A DNA stretch of 64,000 nucleotides from Zeugodacus cucurbitae (lineage: Eukaryota; Arthropoda; Insecta; Diptera; Tephritidae), in assembly GCF_028554725.1 (NCBI RefSeq), contig NC_071669.1, positions 46,274,501 to 46,338,500 of the forward strand, in the 5' to 3' direction. This document shows, piece by piece, positions 9,977-22,856 of this stretch. Position 1 is the stretch's first letter; the number at the start of each line of letters is the position of its first letter. Both the position numbers and the translations under genes were made by a program. Under the pieces are notes generated by a model. It was not told where the DNA came from, made no database searches, and worked only from the letters and a program-made list of their open reading frames with translations.

Positions 9977-12162
9977 ATGTCAAATTCGTTGGCAAATCAA
10001 TTAATAGTGATCGCTTTGGTGACTCAAATCAGGAAAGACTTTGTAACTGCCGACATACCGAATTGTGCATTCCAAGACACCGTTAGTCTAGTTAATATAC
10101 GTCCGGATTCAGATGGTTCATATAATTTTCAGAGTTTACGCATACCCCACAACTTGACTGCCGTGTACCGTTACGAAGAGCTCTCCGATGGCACGCGTGT
10201 CTCTGCTCCACCACATATCAGGGGCTGTGCGTGTAAGTTGAAACAGTGCATACAACTCTGTTGCTTAAACAATGAGATGCTGGACAGCACGTCAAAAAAG
10301 TGTGTCAATATGAATGCCGCTGCATACCCCCGAATCAACACTTATATGGATAATTTCACAGAAAATAGTATGATCGACGTGTTTCAGGATTTCGTGCCGC
10401 AACAGCGTATGCCTTGTGAGGAATTCAAAATTCTAAATTCCGAACTGGATAGTGATTTCAATATTCTATTCGAGGTAATGTTGGTGTAAGGTCGAACATG
10501 AAAATGTCTATATTTTTTACGATATTCTAACAGAACGGAACTATATATCATGCTATGAAAGAAGAATATATACCACACCGTGATTTTTGTCTAACGCCCT
10601 TCTGGTACAACAATTCATTGAGCTTGAATCCCATCGAATGTTTTCAGAAAATCCAACCGACGACTTATATGAATATGGCACGTGCGTAAATAACTGCAAA
10701 ACTACTTCTGAAAAATCGATTTATTTTCTGTTTCTCCGATTTTTAGTTTTTACCGCATCGGTTCCATTCCTATTGGCCACAATTTGGGTGTATTTATATG
10801 TGCCACAACTACGCTGTCTCCATAATAGCTGTCTCGTCTGCTTCCTGGGCACTTTCGCGCTCGGCAGTTTAATATTGTCGTCGGTACTATGGGTCAATTA
10901 CAGTTGGGGGGCTTGTCAAACTATGGGTATGTACGAAATACCCAAAGCATTATTGTAATTATTTTCTATATCTATTAAATTTCTTCTCAATTAGGTATCT
11001 TGTGTTATTTCTTCATGATATCCGCTTTCTTCTGGTTGAATGTAACTTGTTTCGATTTGTGGATGAGTATACGTGGCATCCGATATGAGCTCCAACCGAG
11101 CAGTCCACGTTTGCGTTTCGTTTATTATTCGATTTATGTGTGGTCAGCAGCAACGATTTTTACCGTTATCGCTATTACTATTGAGCATACGAACATTAGC
11201 GATGCGTGGAAACCAGGATTTGGCAATGGCCAATGCTTTATAAAGTGTAGGTCATTTTAATGAGAAGTATAGTATTTTTAATGTAATGACCAGCTTTTAT
11301 TTTTTATATTTTCCAGCGAGAGACTGGTCAGCATTGCTTTATTTCCAAGGTCCAAGCGGTTTGCTAAACTTATTCAATGTATTCTTTTTCATCATGAGTG
11401 TCATAAATGTGTATCAAATCCAGGAAGACTCATATGAACTCAAGAAAGAAGCCAGTCACCAGTACAAGTAAGTTGTTATCGGTTTCCCAGTATATAGTTT
11501 TACAGAACAATTAACCATTACAATTCAAATTTGAAATATATAAAATTTTTTTAATTTTCTAAAGTTATATATCATAGTTATCAATACGATTATTTTTCGA
11601 CTTATTAGTAAAGTTTTCTTTTATTCAAATTTTGTTGAATATTTTCGTGTTATTTGAACGTTTATTTTTTATTGGAGATGTTTAATAATTTGAATAAGAA
11701 TTTTCTGTAATTTTTCACCTTAGTTTTTCGATAAATTGTTAATTGTTTCTCGATTTTTACATAATGTTTCCAATGTAATTATTCCAAATTTATCAAAGTA
11801 TTATTATCAAAATATTTAATTTGCATATAGAACATGTTTCCTAATAAGCTTTTCAACCAGTTTTACTAAACATATACTTATTTCGTCATCTATAGGGTTT
11901 CAACATTTTTGCGTTTGTTCTTGGTAATGGGCGTTTCATGGATTTTGGAAATTTTTACATACCTGTTCGCAAAAAATAATTCATTTATCATCGTAATATT
12001 CAATATGATGAATGCCTCACAAGGCATAATATTGTTTATTGTTCTTGTGCTGAAGAGGAGGGTACTGATTTTGCTGAAGAATCGGTGAATGAAAACATGG
12101 CAATGAAATTATCAGTTAATAATTATATAATTAATATCTTTAGGTGGACCAAAAGCACTTGA
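9977..12162 (+). CDS. Methuselah-like family B GPCR, tandem copy 2
   Basis: Seven exons (9977-10474, 10534-10681, 10747-10926, 10995-11246, 11317-11467, 11896-12084, 12144-12162) give 478 residues with the same lengths and phases as copy 1. The Mth ectodomain keeps the ten-cysteine pattern and RGCACKLKQCIQLCC. Seven membrane segments follow and the protein ends RWTKST. Most of exon 1 is identical to copy 1 apart from two residues near the N terminus (Val15 and Lys20), whereas the last 50 bases of exon 1 and exons 2-4 match copy 3. Exons 5-6 and intron 5 again resemble copy 1. This mosaic points to gene conversion. AATAAA is at 12320-12325. No disabling change is seen. The N-terminal hydrophobic stretch is short and followed by charged residues, so signal-peptide strength is doubtful. 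Confidence 0.93.
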
Positions 12163-12886
12163 GGAGATTCATAGGACGCAAAACATTACTGCTGCTTTTT
12201 TACTGATTTCTAAAACGAAATATAAACATAACGGCATCTTTTCGTCGGTTGATTACTACTCAAGTTCATATTGATTAAGAATACATCAATTCAGTGACGA
12301 AATGTGGCTAAGTTTAGCAAATAAAAAAACGAAAATAATATATAACTTCCGATGGATCATTATTAAACTCATAAAACTAATATTTTCGACTATATAGGAA
12401 ATATATATTAAATATTACATTTACTCTACGTATGTATAAGCGGTACAAGCTGATAAACTGATGTTCAAAAAATACAAATGTGTGCGAAAAAAGTAAAAAT
12501 TAAATTACTTATAGCGAGGCCTTTGACTTTTTAATTAAACAATTCAATTTTATTATTTTCATTAATTTGATTATTATTCTTAGAATTCCGAAAAATGTTT
12601 GTTCGAATGTCGAATGAAAACACGACTCTCCCTACAAAACTGATAATGGTAACAATATGTGGGGTTTCCTAGAATTAAAATAAATATTAATTTTAATATG
12701 TACAAACATATATGTTCTTACTCAGTACCAAATAATTTCTTATCACAATGTAAGTTCACAAACATGCATTATTTTCTTCCAGTTTGCGGTTTACTGAATT
12801 TGTTATGTGGCCGCCTACATATTTTTTTTTTGAGATTTACTTAAATACATGCATATATGTTTGTAATTTGTGTAAATATAAAGAAA

Positions 12887-14295
12887 CTAGCTGTGGCCGC
12901 GATTTCGTCCTCGTGGAATAGTGATTTTGGGCTTCGTTTTTATCTTCGTCCGCGTAAATTTCTGTTATCAAAGAACTTCTGCGTAAATTATATTTTTTGT
13001 TTTATTTTCTGGTAGCAGAAGAACATATTGACTTGAAGTCGGGTCCAGTTGCATAAATTAGGTGGTTTCAGATTTCTAAGTTAAATTATTGGGGCGCCTA
13101 TTTTTAGCTTAAGGGAATGAGGAGGAAGGCCACTTGGTTTCAAAGAATTTAGAAACTCCTGTGGGTGATGGACCACATCTTCTTGATCCATTACATTATC
13201 AATAGATGTGTATCTGACTATATCTCCTTCAAGTTTATTTAAAATTATGTCATTCATTTCGTTCACGCTACTGTTTCTCGCCGCCAATATTGCCCTTTGA
13301 CACATCCATTGGTGATCTTTATTTTCTATTTCGCTATGTCAGGGTAAACTTTTAATATTAAATCCTCAATATTACCTACTCTTACTCCTAAATCGAGGTC
13401 AATTCCAATTTTATTTTGAAAATGAGGTATTTTCCCGTCTACTAAAAGTAATTTTGAAGGGAAAGTTATACTACCTCCCCCCAAATGGGCTCTCATATTT
13501 GTCGATAATTTTAAAATATTTACAAACTTCCATAATGGAGAACTTTTAAGGTAAGACTTTACAATGTCTGCTCTAGTTCCCCTTACTATTATGGGTAAAG
13601 TTTGTCGAAAGTCCCCAGCAAACATAACAGTAAACCCATCAATGATTTTATGACAGCTTCTAAGATCTCTAAGAGTTCTGTCTAGAGCTTCAACGCTACT
13701 GCTGTCCCTGAGACCTTACTTTTGCTAATATAAGATAGTAATGAATGTCTTGCCGGTCCCACCGGGAGCGTCAAAAAAAATCTTCCTTCATTGAAAAGAA
13801 CACTTTGCAAAACACCATTATACGCTGTTACCTGGTCATTACCTAATCTTGGTTCATTTTGAATAATATACTCATTTAATTCATTTATATCATATGGTTT
13901 TCGCAATGCTACTTCTAACGGGTCCAAAAGCGAATAATTTCTTTTTGATGCAGGAAGCCCAAAATCAGTTAGGGATTTGTCGCAAATCTCATGAATTTTA
14001 TCATCTATTGTGATTAGTCCATCATTGTATACATAACTTTTGTGTATCTTGAACCGCTTTCGCAGCGCAAGGAACGGAAACCCTCAAAGATAAATAATTT
14101 TCCCCGTTATTTACACATTTACCACTGTTTCATATTGGTAGCAGCGTGATGCTATATAGCCTATAGCCTTCCTCGGTAAATGGACTATCCTATACAAAAA
14201 GAATGATTAAATTCGTACCAGTAGTTTCGGAGATTGGCGCGTTCAAACATACAAACAAACAAACTCTTCAGCTTTATAATAACTATTAGTATAGA
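12887..14295 (-). mobile_element. Helitron remnant with both termini
   Basis: On the minus strand the element starts with TC (14295-14294) in a TCTATACTAATA context and ends in CTAG (12890-12887). The CTAG is preceded by a GC-rich potential hairpin around 12894-12920. The flanking bases on that strand are A before TC and T after CTAG, as expected for Helitron insertion between A and T. Between the ends are fragments of a PIF1-type helicase on the same strand. At about 1.4 kb and without a Rep domain, this is a heavily deleted element. Confidence 0.8.
13081..13927 (-). pseudogene. Helitron PIF1-like helicase fragments
   Basis: Three broken frames lie on the minus strand (13927-13682, 13625-13326, 13305-13081). 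The Walker A motif APGGTGKTF is intact at about 13769-13743 but in a frame one base off from the upstream part, because of a slip in a run of T. Next comes AGDFRQTLPIIVRGTRADIV, the GD-x-x-Q helicase motif, then LSTNMR, then the C-terminal block ending LKIGAPII. The order and orientation fit a Helitron helicase whose element ends at 12887. It is not functional. Confidence 0.85.
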
Positions 14296-14344
14296 TTTAC
14301 ATGCTAAAAAAAATATACATATATATATAGACGGAAATATATCT

Positions 14345-15393
14345 AAACAACATGTTGCACAGAGTATAATATTTTTCTGCTCTAACAGTTTCGAAGTCAT
14401 TTAACTAACCGAAGTATATATGGGTTTATACATATATACCGAACTGATCACGGTGTCGACTAGAGTTAAAATCCGGATGCCCGTCTATCCGTTCGTCGTG
14501 CAAGCGATAACTTGAGTAAAAGTTGAGATATTTTGATGGAACTTGGTACACGTGTTCCTTGGTACCATAAAAAGGGTGATATTGTAATTTTTGTACATGT
14601 CTGGAAAACAACTAAGGCTACAGCACACGAGCACATCGCTGAAAGAGCCAAACGCTATCCCAAAAGTTTAGTGTGTTTCGACAAAGAAGCGCTGGTATAA
14701 GTGCATATCGAATAGAGACTATTTTGAACGCGACAACATTAATTTAGGCGAATGAATAAAATGTCCTTTGTTAGAACTCTTCGCCTCAAGTAACCGAACA
14801 TCAAATATATTTATACGAAAGGGATTGTATAATAGTTTTGTTAACGGTAACATAACGGTTGGTTGTAAGTTCTAAACTCGCAAACTACTTAAGCTATTTG
14901 AACCAAACTAATCACAGTTCCTTTTAGTACCCCATCACACATGGGCGTGGCGTCTCCTGGGATTGATCGATTTCAATGAAATTAAGTGCGTAATATTTTT
15001 TTGGTATCCTGATCCTATTTCCCATATCAAACAGTTTTGAATTCCATCTGATTCATTCACTTTTTAATATATACATCAGGAAACAATGAGGATAGCGGAA
15101 TAAAACTTTACAAAGTTATCAAAATCGGACATAACTTTACATGGTCCCTTAGGCGAACATGAAGAACTCAGTGTCTAACTGTAATTTTTAATCAAATATG
15201 ACCGTAAGTCTCTCAAATATGCACCTAAAATGGGGAAGTAACTTCCCCTAGCTCCCATATACCTAATTAAAGGTTTTTCAAAAATACGGTTAGCTTCATA
15301 CCCTTTAAATCGGTTAATATGAGAAATAACTTAACCAAATTAAGTGAGCATATAAAATGTTCGGTTACACCCGAACTTAGCCCTTCCTTACAT
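14345..15393 (+). repeat. DINE/HINE-like repeat, copy A
   Basis: It shares the family core: a diverged 5' part around 14345-14450, the gtccgt-type block and ggaacttggtacacgtgttccttgg near 14535-14565, and internal nggcgtggcgtctcc. It ends with the hairpin GTTCGG-TTACAC-CCGAAC and the tail to 15393. The 5' inverted repeat is eroded. Confidence 0.7.
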
Positions 15394-15412
15394 GTTTACA
15401 ATATCTTTCTTT

Positions 15413-16190
15413 TATGATACAGTACTTGATTTTAGTATAAAATTTCCAGTTACCTTGTACAAGATACGCATGTGCTATGTGTTATGTGTCCAAGGCGGTT
15501 TTGGACTACTCACAGCAATTAGGCTTACACTATCTGCCACTGTTTACCGTAAGCTGACAAATTACTTTGTGTGCACAATGAGATCGCCAAATTTAGACAA
15601 ACACTGAATACAAGCTCTCTAATTGTAGCTGCATGAACCCGAGTGCACCACTGAACTAAACAAAAAATATATAATATTTCACTTAACTGTGCCTTTACTT
15701 TGATAGTTCCTAGCGCTCCACGTCCTACATGTAAAGCTTTTGTTAACTTAACACGCTTAAAATTTAACACTTTTGTACATTTATCTAAAGAGCTGACGGT
15801 TATAAAGTCAGAACACTTTGATGTGTTAACTTACTCGTGCCACAGTTGGCTCCTTTGATGCTCAGGGCTGCTATCTGATGTTGCCTAACAATAACTACAA
15901 GCACAAAGTTTTAGTTGCAAACACCACAAGCAACATACTGGTGTTTATGTAACCGTCTGCATTAGAGGCTAAACATAGTAGACATTGCAAGCAAATGCAC
16001 CCAGGTCCTTTGTAAAGGCGTTGTCTGCCAATTCGCCCTTTTCATATATGTAAAAATAATATCCTTTGTGGCAATAAAATTAGTATGTTGTTTTTGGCAA
16101 GTGTTTGCGTGTCGAAAATCAATTTAAAACATGTTAACCTTGCATTGTTCTAAGGTTAAAAATCTGAAAGGGAAAATTTTAATCCCGACC
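15413..16190 (+). repeat. Segment duplicated at 22857-23490
   Basis: Starting immediately after the DINE end, this non-coding block matches 22857-23490 nearly base for base at its beginning (gatacagtacttgatttt...). It runs on to a shared 'gaaagggaaaa' stretch. The second copy lacks about 130 bases near its middle. Short frames inside do not match any family I know. Confidence 0.75.
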
Positions 16191-16489
16191 ATTTAAGAGA
16201 GATATTTATGTTGGGTTAAGTAAATTGGCATTTTCTTTTGAAAATATAAGGAGGTAAACCCAATACAAGTTTGTTAAGATTTTGGTAGCGTTCTCTCAAG
16301 CGATCATCGATGATGTTCGTAACAACACTGATGTACCACTGTTCTTTCGTAAAGGAGTTCTAAAGCTGGGTTCCTGATTTCATTGTGTTTTTTAATATGT
16401 AAGTATATTATATGTACTTTCATATTAAATAAAGATCATGGTACAAAGAATATAATAGTTTTGTTTATATAGCGTTATAATTATATATG

Positions 16490-16680
16490 TATACGAGGGC
16501 TGCTATATATATTTCTGGCCTAATAATGAAAATAGGAATATTTATCAACGAAAATGGTTTTATTGTTTTTCAAAATATTCTCCATCAAGATTTATACACT
16601 TTTGCATGCGCTCAAACCAATTTTCGAATCACTTTTTTTGAGCCTTTTGTTGAGCGATTGTCAAATTGTGCGGGTACATC
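16490..16680 (-). mobile_element. Mariner-type transposase, C-terminal fragment
   Basis: The minus strand reads NWFERMQKCINLDGEYFEKQ followed by a stop, the characteristic C-terminus of a mariner transposase. The element end lies at about 16490 (cgagggctgctatatat). The rest of the transposase is missing. Confidence 0.65.
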
Positions 16681-16849
16681 TTTTTTTTCTCGTTGCACTA
16701 TATATGAAATAAGAAGGATTTTTATTTGATTTGATGTCGTAAAACCTAGAAAAAAATGATCAGATACTTTTGACGATTTAATATTATAAAACTATAACAA
16801 ATTACCGTGGGTTAGCTGTAATTTTGGAAGTTGGACCAAATGTTGTTTC

Positions 16850-17770
16850 TATGGGGCAAAAAATTTGTTTTCGACCACTAAAATTGTTAGTTAGTTAAAA
16901 TTAGCTTTCAAATTTGTTGTGACTGTAAGAAAACGATGCATTGGAGTTCTTTTCCCGAAAGTGGGAGGATGCCCAAGACTGATAACAAGCATTGATGCTA
17001 GGCAAATAGTGAGAAGACTAAATCGGATAATAAAACATCGAAGGATGTTTCAAACGCCATAAAAAAACATGCCAACGAATGGACCGCTCTGAGTATTCTT
17101 CAAAAAAAAATAGGCTTTGGGGCCGCCGTTAAACAGAAGAAAATTTCTCTATCTAACCAAAATATTCAGGCGCGACTAAAGTTTATTTAGAAACATAAAA
17201 ATAGGTTCGGGGAAGACTGGAAACAAGTTATATGTTCGGATGAAATAAATAAGAAATCAAAAATTATTCCACTCGGATGGTAAACCATACTACTGACGTT
17301 GTCTTTCAACGACATCATGTGCGATAGACTGCATAACTTGATGAAGGCAATATCATGGTATGGGGGTGTTTCACTTGATGGAGTGTTACTCCGCTAGTCA
17401 AAATCTCTGCAATTATGAAAAAAGAAAACTACTTGGCTATTTTACTGTCAAATTTATCTGATTCAAAGGAAAAGATCATTTTCCAAAATGATTCCGATTC
17501 GAAGGACACTGCCAGAATTAGTACTTGCTGATTCCAATATCAATGATTTCAACTCATCCAATGTTCAACATAAAGTCCTGACCTTAATCCGACTGAGAAT
17601 TTGTGTACTATTGTAAAGCAATATGAAGCATACCGAAAGAAATATTAGAAAATTTAGTTGAAAATATGTCTAGACGTCTAGAAAATTTATTTAAAATCAA
17701 ATACCTTTAGACCAAATATTAAAAAAATTAATTTGAAGCCATTTGCTTTTTACGAGCAAAACTGTACTGA
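16850..17770 (+). pseudogene. Tc1-like transposon relic
   Basis: The + strand carries a many-times frameshifted Tc1-family transposase. Visible pieces are a GRPKT-type linker near 16970, a catalytic-like CSDE near 17237, a WYGG block near 17358 and a C-terminal part to about 17720. The possible 3' terminus is near 17745-17766 (gagcaaaactgta). No frame is usable. Confidence 0.6.
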
Positions 17771-18610
17771 ATGAGTTTGTTTTAATTTCTGTTGTAGTTC
17801 ACTTCTGTGTTAGGTAATGAATTCGATTTTTGATTATCATTTTATTATTCAATAACTAATAAACTTATCCTGAAATTTTACAATATTTGAGCTGTTGTAA
17901 AAAAACAGCACTACTCTCGTAAACTGCTAATGGTACGTCAATCAAATTGCGAGAATATAATTCAAACTACATAAAATCGGCTCTGAACGTTTAATACATT
18001 TTTTTTAACATTGCTCTTATTTGACCCAAGTTCTAAGGAGTGGTATCCGACAAGATATTTTAGCGATGCTAAATTTCATCGACGATTATTTTGAAAAATC
18101 TGTATAGATTTTTGTTTCCAACACGATTTAATTTTACATTATTTATACAGAAAGCCTCAAGCTTCTGAAAATAGCTATTAACCACAGATTATCGCGCTTT
18201 TCTGTTGGCAAATACTATGTCCAGAGGTCAACTTACTAGAAAGGAAAAATTAACCTCGGAGGGAACAAATCTGTTATCCTAATAACGGATTTTTTTTGGT
18301 AGGTTCAATTAAGAATTCAATTAACACTTGTTCGACACTCATATTTTTTGGAATAAATTTTGTAGATAGAGATAAGGGGCGACTAGTGCTCCAGTACCCC
18401 TTCGTAATTTCATTGTACCTATGTATGTAATTTAATAAGAAAACTGCACAATTTACAATATATTTTTAAAGCTGGCAAAATGAAATACATATGATTTATT
18501 TCTCATTTATTATTTTATTATTGTGTATAAACATTCTGATAAGTATTTTGCATATTTTGTACGTATGTATGTACATATGAAATATGATATGGGGTTTTCT
18601 GCGTAATTTA

Positions 18611-18684
18611 TTGATAAGCAGTGTGCCAAGAACTCATCTGCATTTGATCCATTTCACTCGAACAGTTTGTTTCCAACTCTCAGT
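18611..18684 (+). promoter_or_regulatory. Promoter module of receptor copy 3 (GATA site plus TCAGT initiator)
   Basis: TTGATAAG is at 18611-18618 and TCAGT at 18680-18684, 69 bp apart. It is followed by a conserved block (taaatcgcgttgaaaagtattaag) that is also present in copies 2 and 4. The predicted 5' UTR is about 138 bases. Confidence 0.55.
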
Positions 18685-18819
18685 GCGTAATGTACACTCT
18701 AAATCGCGTTGAAAAGTATTAAGAAGTCGATATTACAACAGTGAATATATTTTGCAATCCCTTCAATTACTTAATTTATAGCCTGATATTATATTCCAAA
18801 ACTAACAAAACATTGAAAA

Positions 18820-20969
18820 ATGTCGAATTCTTTGGCAAACCACTTAATAGTGATCGCTTTGGTGACTCAAATCAGGCAAGGCTTTGTAACTGCCGACATA
18901 CCGAATTGTGCATTCCGAGACACCGTTAGTCTAGTTAATATACGTCCGGATTCATATGGTTCATATAATTATCAGGGTTTACGCATACCCCACAATTTGA
19001 CAGCCGTGTACCGTTATGAGGAACTCTCCGATGGCACGCGTGTCTCTGCTCCACCACATATCAGGGGCTGTGCGTGTAAGCTGAAACAATGCATACAACT
19101 CTGTTGCTTAAACAATGAGATGCTGGACAGCACGTCAAAAAAGTGTGTCAAAATGAATGCCGTTGTATACCCTCGAATCACCACTTATATGGATAATTTC
19201 ACAGAAAATGGCATGATCGACGTGTTTCAGGATTTCGTGCCGCAACAGCGTATGCCTTGTGAGGAATTCAAAATTTTAAATTCCGAACTGGATAGTGATT
19301 TCAATATTCTATTCGAGGTAATGTTGGTGTAAAGTCGAAAATGAAAATGTGTATATTTTTTACAATATTCTAACAGAACGGAACTATATATCATGCTATG
19401 AAAGAAGAATATATACCACACCGTGATTTTTGTCTAACGCCCTTCTGGTACAACAATTCATTGAGCTTGAATCCCATCGAATGTTTTCAGAAAATCCAAC
19501 CGACGACTTATATGAATATGGCACGTGCGTAAATAACTGCAAAACTACTTTTGAAAATTCGATTTATTTTCTGTTTCTCCGATTTTTAGTTTTTACCGCA
19601 TCGGTTCCATTCCTATTGGCCACAATTTGGGTGTATTTATATGTGCCACAACTACGCTGTCTCCATAATAGCTGTCTCGTCTGCTTCCTGGGCACTTTCG
19701 CGCTCGGCAGTTTAATACTGTCGTCGGTACTATGGGTCAATTACAGTTGGGGGGCTTGTCAAACTATGGGTGTGTACGAAATACCCAAATCATTATTGTA
19801 ATTATTTTCTATATCTATTAAAATGCTTCTCATTTAGGTATCTTGTGTTATTTCTTCATGATATCCGCTTTCTTCTGGTTGAATGTAACTTGTTTCGATT
19901 TGTGGATGAGTATACGTGGCATCCGATATGAGCTCCGAACGAGCAGTCCACGTTTGCGTTTCGTTTATTATTCGATTTATGTGTGGTCAGCAGCAACGAT
20001 TTTTACCGTTACCGCTATTACTATTGAGCATACGAACATTAGCGATGCGTGGAAACCAGGGTTTGGCAATGGTCAATGTTTTATAAAATGTAAGCGGTTT
20101 TGTATGACAAGTATATATAGTATTTTTAATGAAATGACGAGTTTTTCTTTTTTACATTTTCCAGCGAGAGACTGGTCAGCAATGCTTTATTTCCAAGGTC
20201 CAAGCGGTTTGCTAAACTTATTCAATGTATTCTTCTTCACAATGAGTGTCATACATTTGTATCAAATCCAGGAAGACTCATATGAACTCAAGAAAGAAAC
20301 AAGTCAGCAGTACAAGTAAGTTGTTATTTTCGATTTCCCAGTAGTTTTGCAGAATAATAAACCATTTCAAATCAAATTGAAAATATAGAATTTCTTTGAG
20401 AAAGTTTTTTTTTATAATTAAGAAAGCATAATAGTCTATCGAATAATTTCAAGAAATTCTATGTAGATTATTGAATAGTTATGTTATCGAGTTTGTAATT
20501 TATTATATTTAGACTATTAGTACATATTTCTTTCATAGTAATTTTGTTGAATATTTTAATAATCTGTGATTTCAATTTTTTAAATCTTCTCTATCTTCTT
20601 ATTGATAGTAATAAAATTAAAATCAATCCAAGTATTATTATGGAAATATAATGGTGTTTTCAACCAGTTTTACTAAACATATACTTATTTCGTCATCTAT
20701 AGGGTTTCAACATTTTTGCGTTTGTTCTTGGTAATGGGTGTTTCATGGATTCTGGAAGTTTTTACATACTTATTCGCACAAAATAAATCATTTATCATCG
20801 TAATATTCAATATGATGAATGCCTCACAAGGCATAATATTGTTTATTGTTCTTGTGCTGAAGAGGAGGGTATTGACTTTGCTGAAGAAGCAGTGAGTGAA
20901 AATATGACTATGAAATTATCAACTAATAATTATATAATTAATATTTTTAGGTGGACCAAAAGCACTTGA
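18820..20969 (+). CDS. Methuselah-like family B GPCR, tandem copy 3
   Basis: Exons 18820-19317, 19377-19524, 19590-19769, 19838-20089, 20165-20315, 20703-20891 and 20951-20969 give 478 residues, in the same phases as copies 1 and 2. The ten ectodomain cysteines and seven membrane segments are retained and the protein ends QWTKST. Substitutions relative to copies 1-2 concentrate in the ectodomain (for example Arg33, Tyr46, Tyr51, Lys111, Val115-Val116, Gly131) and in membrane segment 5, whereas exon 2 is practically identical to copy 2. It is likely a plasma-membrane peptide receptor. Intron 5 is the most diverged intron of the three young copies. No disabling change is seen. Confidence 0.93.
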
Positions 20970-21239
20970 GGAGATTCATAGCACGCAAAACCTTACTATA
21001 TAGAGCAAAAGTTTTTGTACTGGTTTTTAAAACAAATTATAGACATAACATTTTCGACATCGATTAGGTGTCGAATTGCTGCTAAGTATTTTACTATTTA
21101 TTGTAAATAATACGGATTTGAATTATTACTAAATCCCCAAAGAAAATTTTCGATTATGCAGAAAATATATATTAAACTGATAAATTGCACATATGTACTT
21201 ATGTATATGTATAATATATGTAAATAAATTCTTTGTAAA

Positions 21240-22440
21240 TATCAGTTATTATACGTATATGCGGTAAAAGAGATATGTGTTGTTCACAAAAGACGATTAC
21301 ATAAATATGACGTCACTTTGTATATAGAGACTGTCCAATAAAAAAATAAATTATATTTTATTATTTGCTTATTGTTGCTGGGTTTCAGAAAAATTTTAGT
21401 TTTAATTTTAATATGTACATATATGTTCTTACTCAGTATTCTCTATCACAATACTAGTCCACCAACACCAATTTTTTTCATCAACACTACATGTTTCGAA
21501 CTGTGTGGGAGTTTGCGGTTTAACAGTATAGCCAAGTGGTTATGTGGCCGCCTACATAAAAAATGCGTGATGTAAGCATTATTATAATATATGTTTAAAA
21601 ATATATACATATAAAGAGATTTTTGTGGTAAAATAAAATAAATAATGATATTCTCTAAAGATTCTGAATCACCATTCTTCGCATGAGTCTACAGAACCAA
21701 TATAAAGCTCAGTGGATGCCGCGCACTTCTCCTAAATGTCCGGTCTCTAAATTCATAGTTGACGGTAAGGTTATTTTCAACAAGAATTTCAATATCGTTA
21801 TGTGCGTTAAGTGATTTGGCAAACTTGGCAAGGTGTAAATATATCCTTATCAAGACTTATAAAACGTCGGTGGAGAAGAAATTCCAATCTCCCAAAAATT
21901 GTTTCCTAATTTACATTAAGGTGAAACGAAGAAGACACTTTCTGGCAATATTAACACACACTTATACACTTGATGCTAACACTTTTCCTACTATTTAGAT
22001 TTACCGTGTTTTAACACTATCCGATACACATTAAAAGTTTAGTGAATTTTGTATATATTTAAGTTGTTTATAAGGGTTCCATGAAAGTGCCGTTTATTCA
22101 ATCAAGCTTGGGAAATGGTTAACACCAATACATAGCATTTGAGAACTGTCAAATTTTTCAACGAAAAGCACTAAGTGAAGACTGCTTGATTTGCTACCCT
22201 TCATGGCATATTCAATATATCTCAGATGGTTATTGATCGGTTTGTCCATTAACCTTTTAAAATTTAACAGTACTTGTAAATGATCTTGCATTCCTGCATG
22301 TCAAAGATACCCAATACCAAATTGTCACAATGTTTACTTCTACTATACAGATTTTCCTTTCTCCTCAAAAAACAGATTTTCAAATACCGAAGGAGCTCAT
22401 TTAGCTGGTACCTTTAACTAAAAAAACGTAAAAAAAAGAA
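21240..22440. other. Intergenic, no gene recognised
   Basis: The part from about 21370 to 21580 is homologous to the downstream flank of copy 2 (12640-12840, including the shared tgtggccgcctacat), so it belongs to the duplicated receptor unit. Between about 21600 and 22440 I see nothing identifiable; the open frames are short and without domain signatures. Confidence 0.5.
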
Positions 22441-22449
22441 AAGAAATGG

Positions 22450-22856
22450 CAAAGTAAAGCTGCCATAATGAAGAACTCAGTGACTAAGCGTAATTTTTCA
22501 CCGAAAATGTCTGTAAATCTCTCAAATATTTTAATGTGTCTCTACACCGTAAAATGGTTATAACAGGGTCATAACATCGCATGGCTCCCATATACCTAAT
22601 TAAAGGTTTTTCAAAAATACGGTACCCTATAAATCGGTTAATATGTGAAATATCTTAACCAAATTAAATGAGCGTATAGTCTTGGATAAAATGTATCTTG
22701 GTGAAAATGAGTACTATATATGAAGATTTTCGTTATTCTAGTAGACGTTATGCCGAATATATGGGTCAAACTGTATTATAATAATAAAATTGCATAAATA
22801 AATTGCGAGAGTATAAAATATTCTGTTACACTCAAACTTAGCCCTTCCTTACATGT
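22450..22856 (+). repeat. DINE/HINE-like repeat, 3' half (copy B)
   Basis: It begins inside the family sequence (gaagaactcagtgactaag near 22468) and runs to ttgcgagagtataaaa near 22803. After that comes a mutated terminal hairpin and the cttccttacatg tail. The 5' half is missing. Confidence 0.7.
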
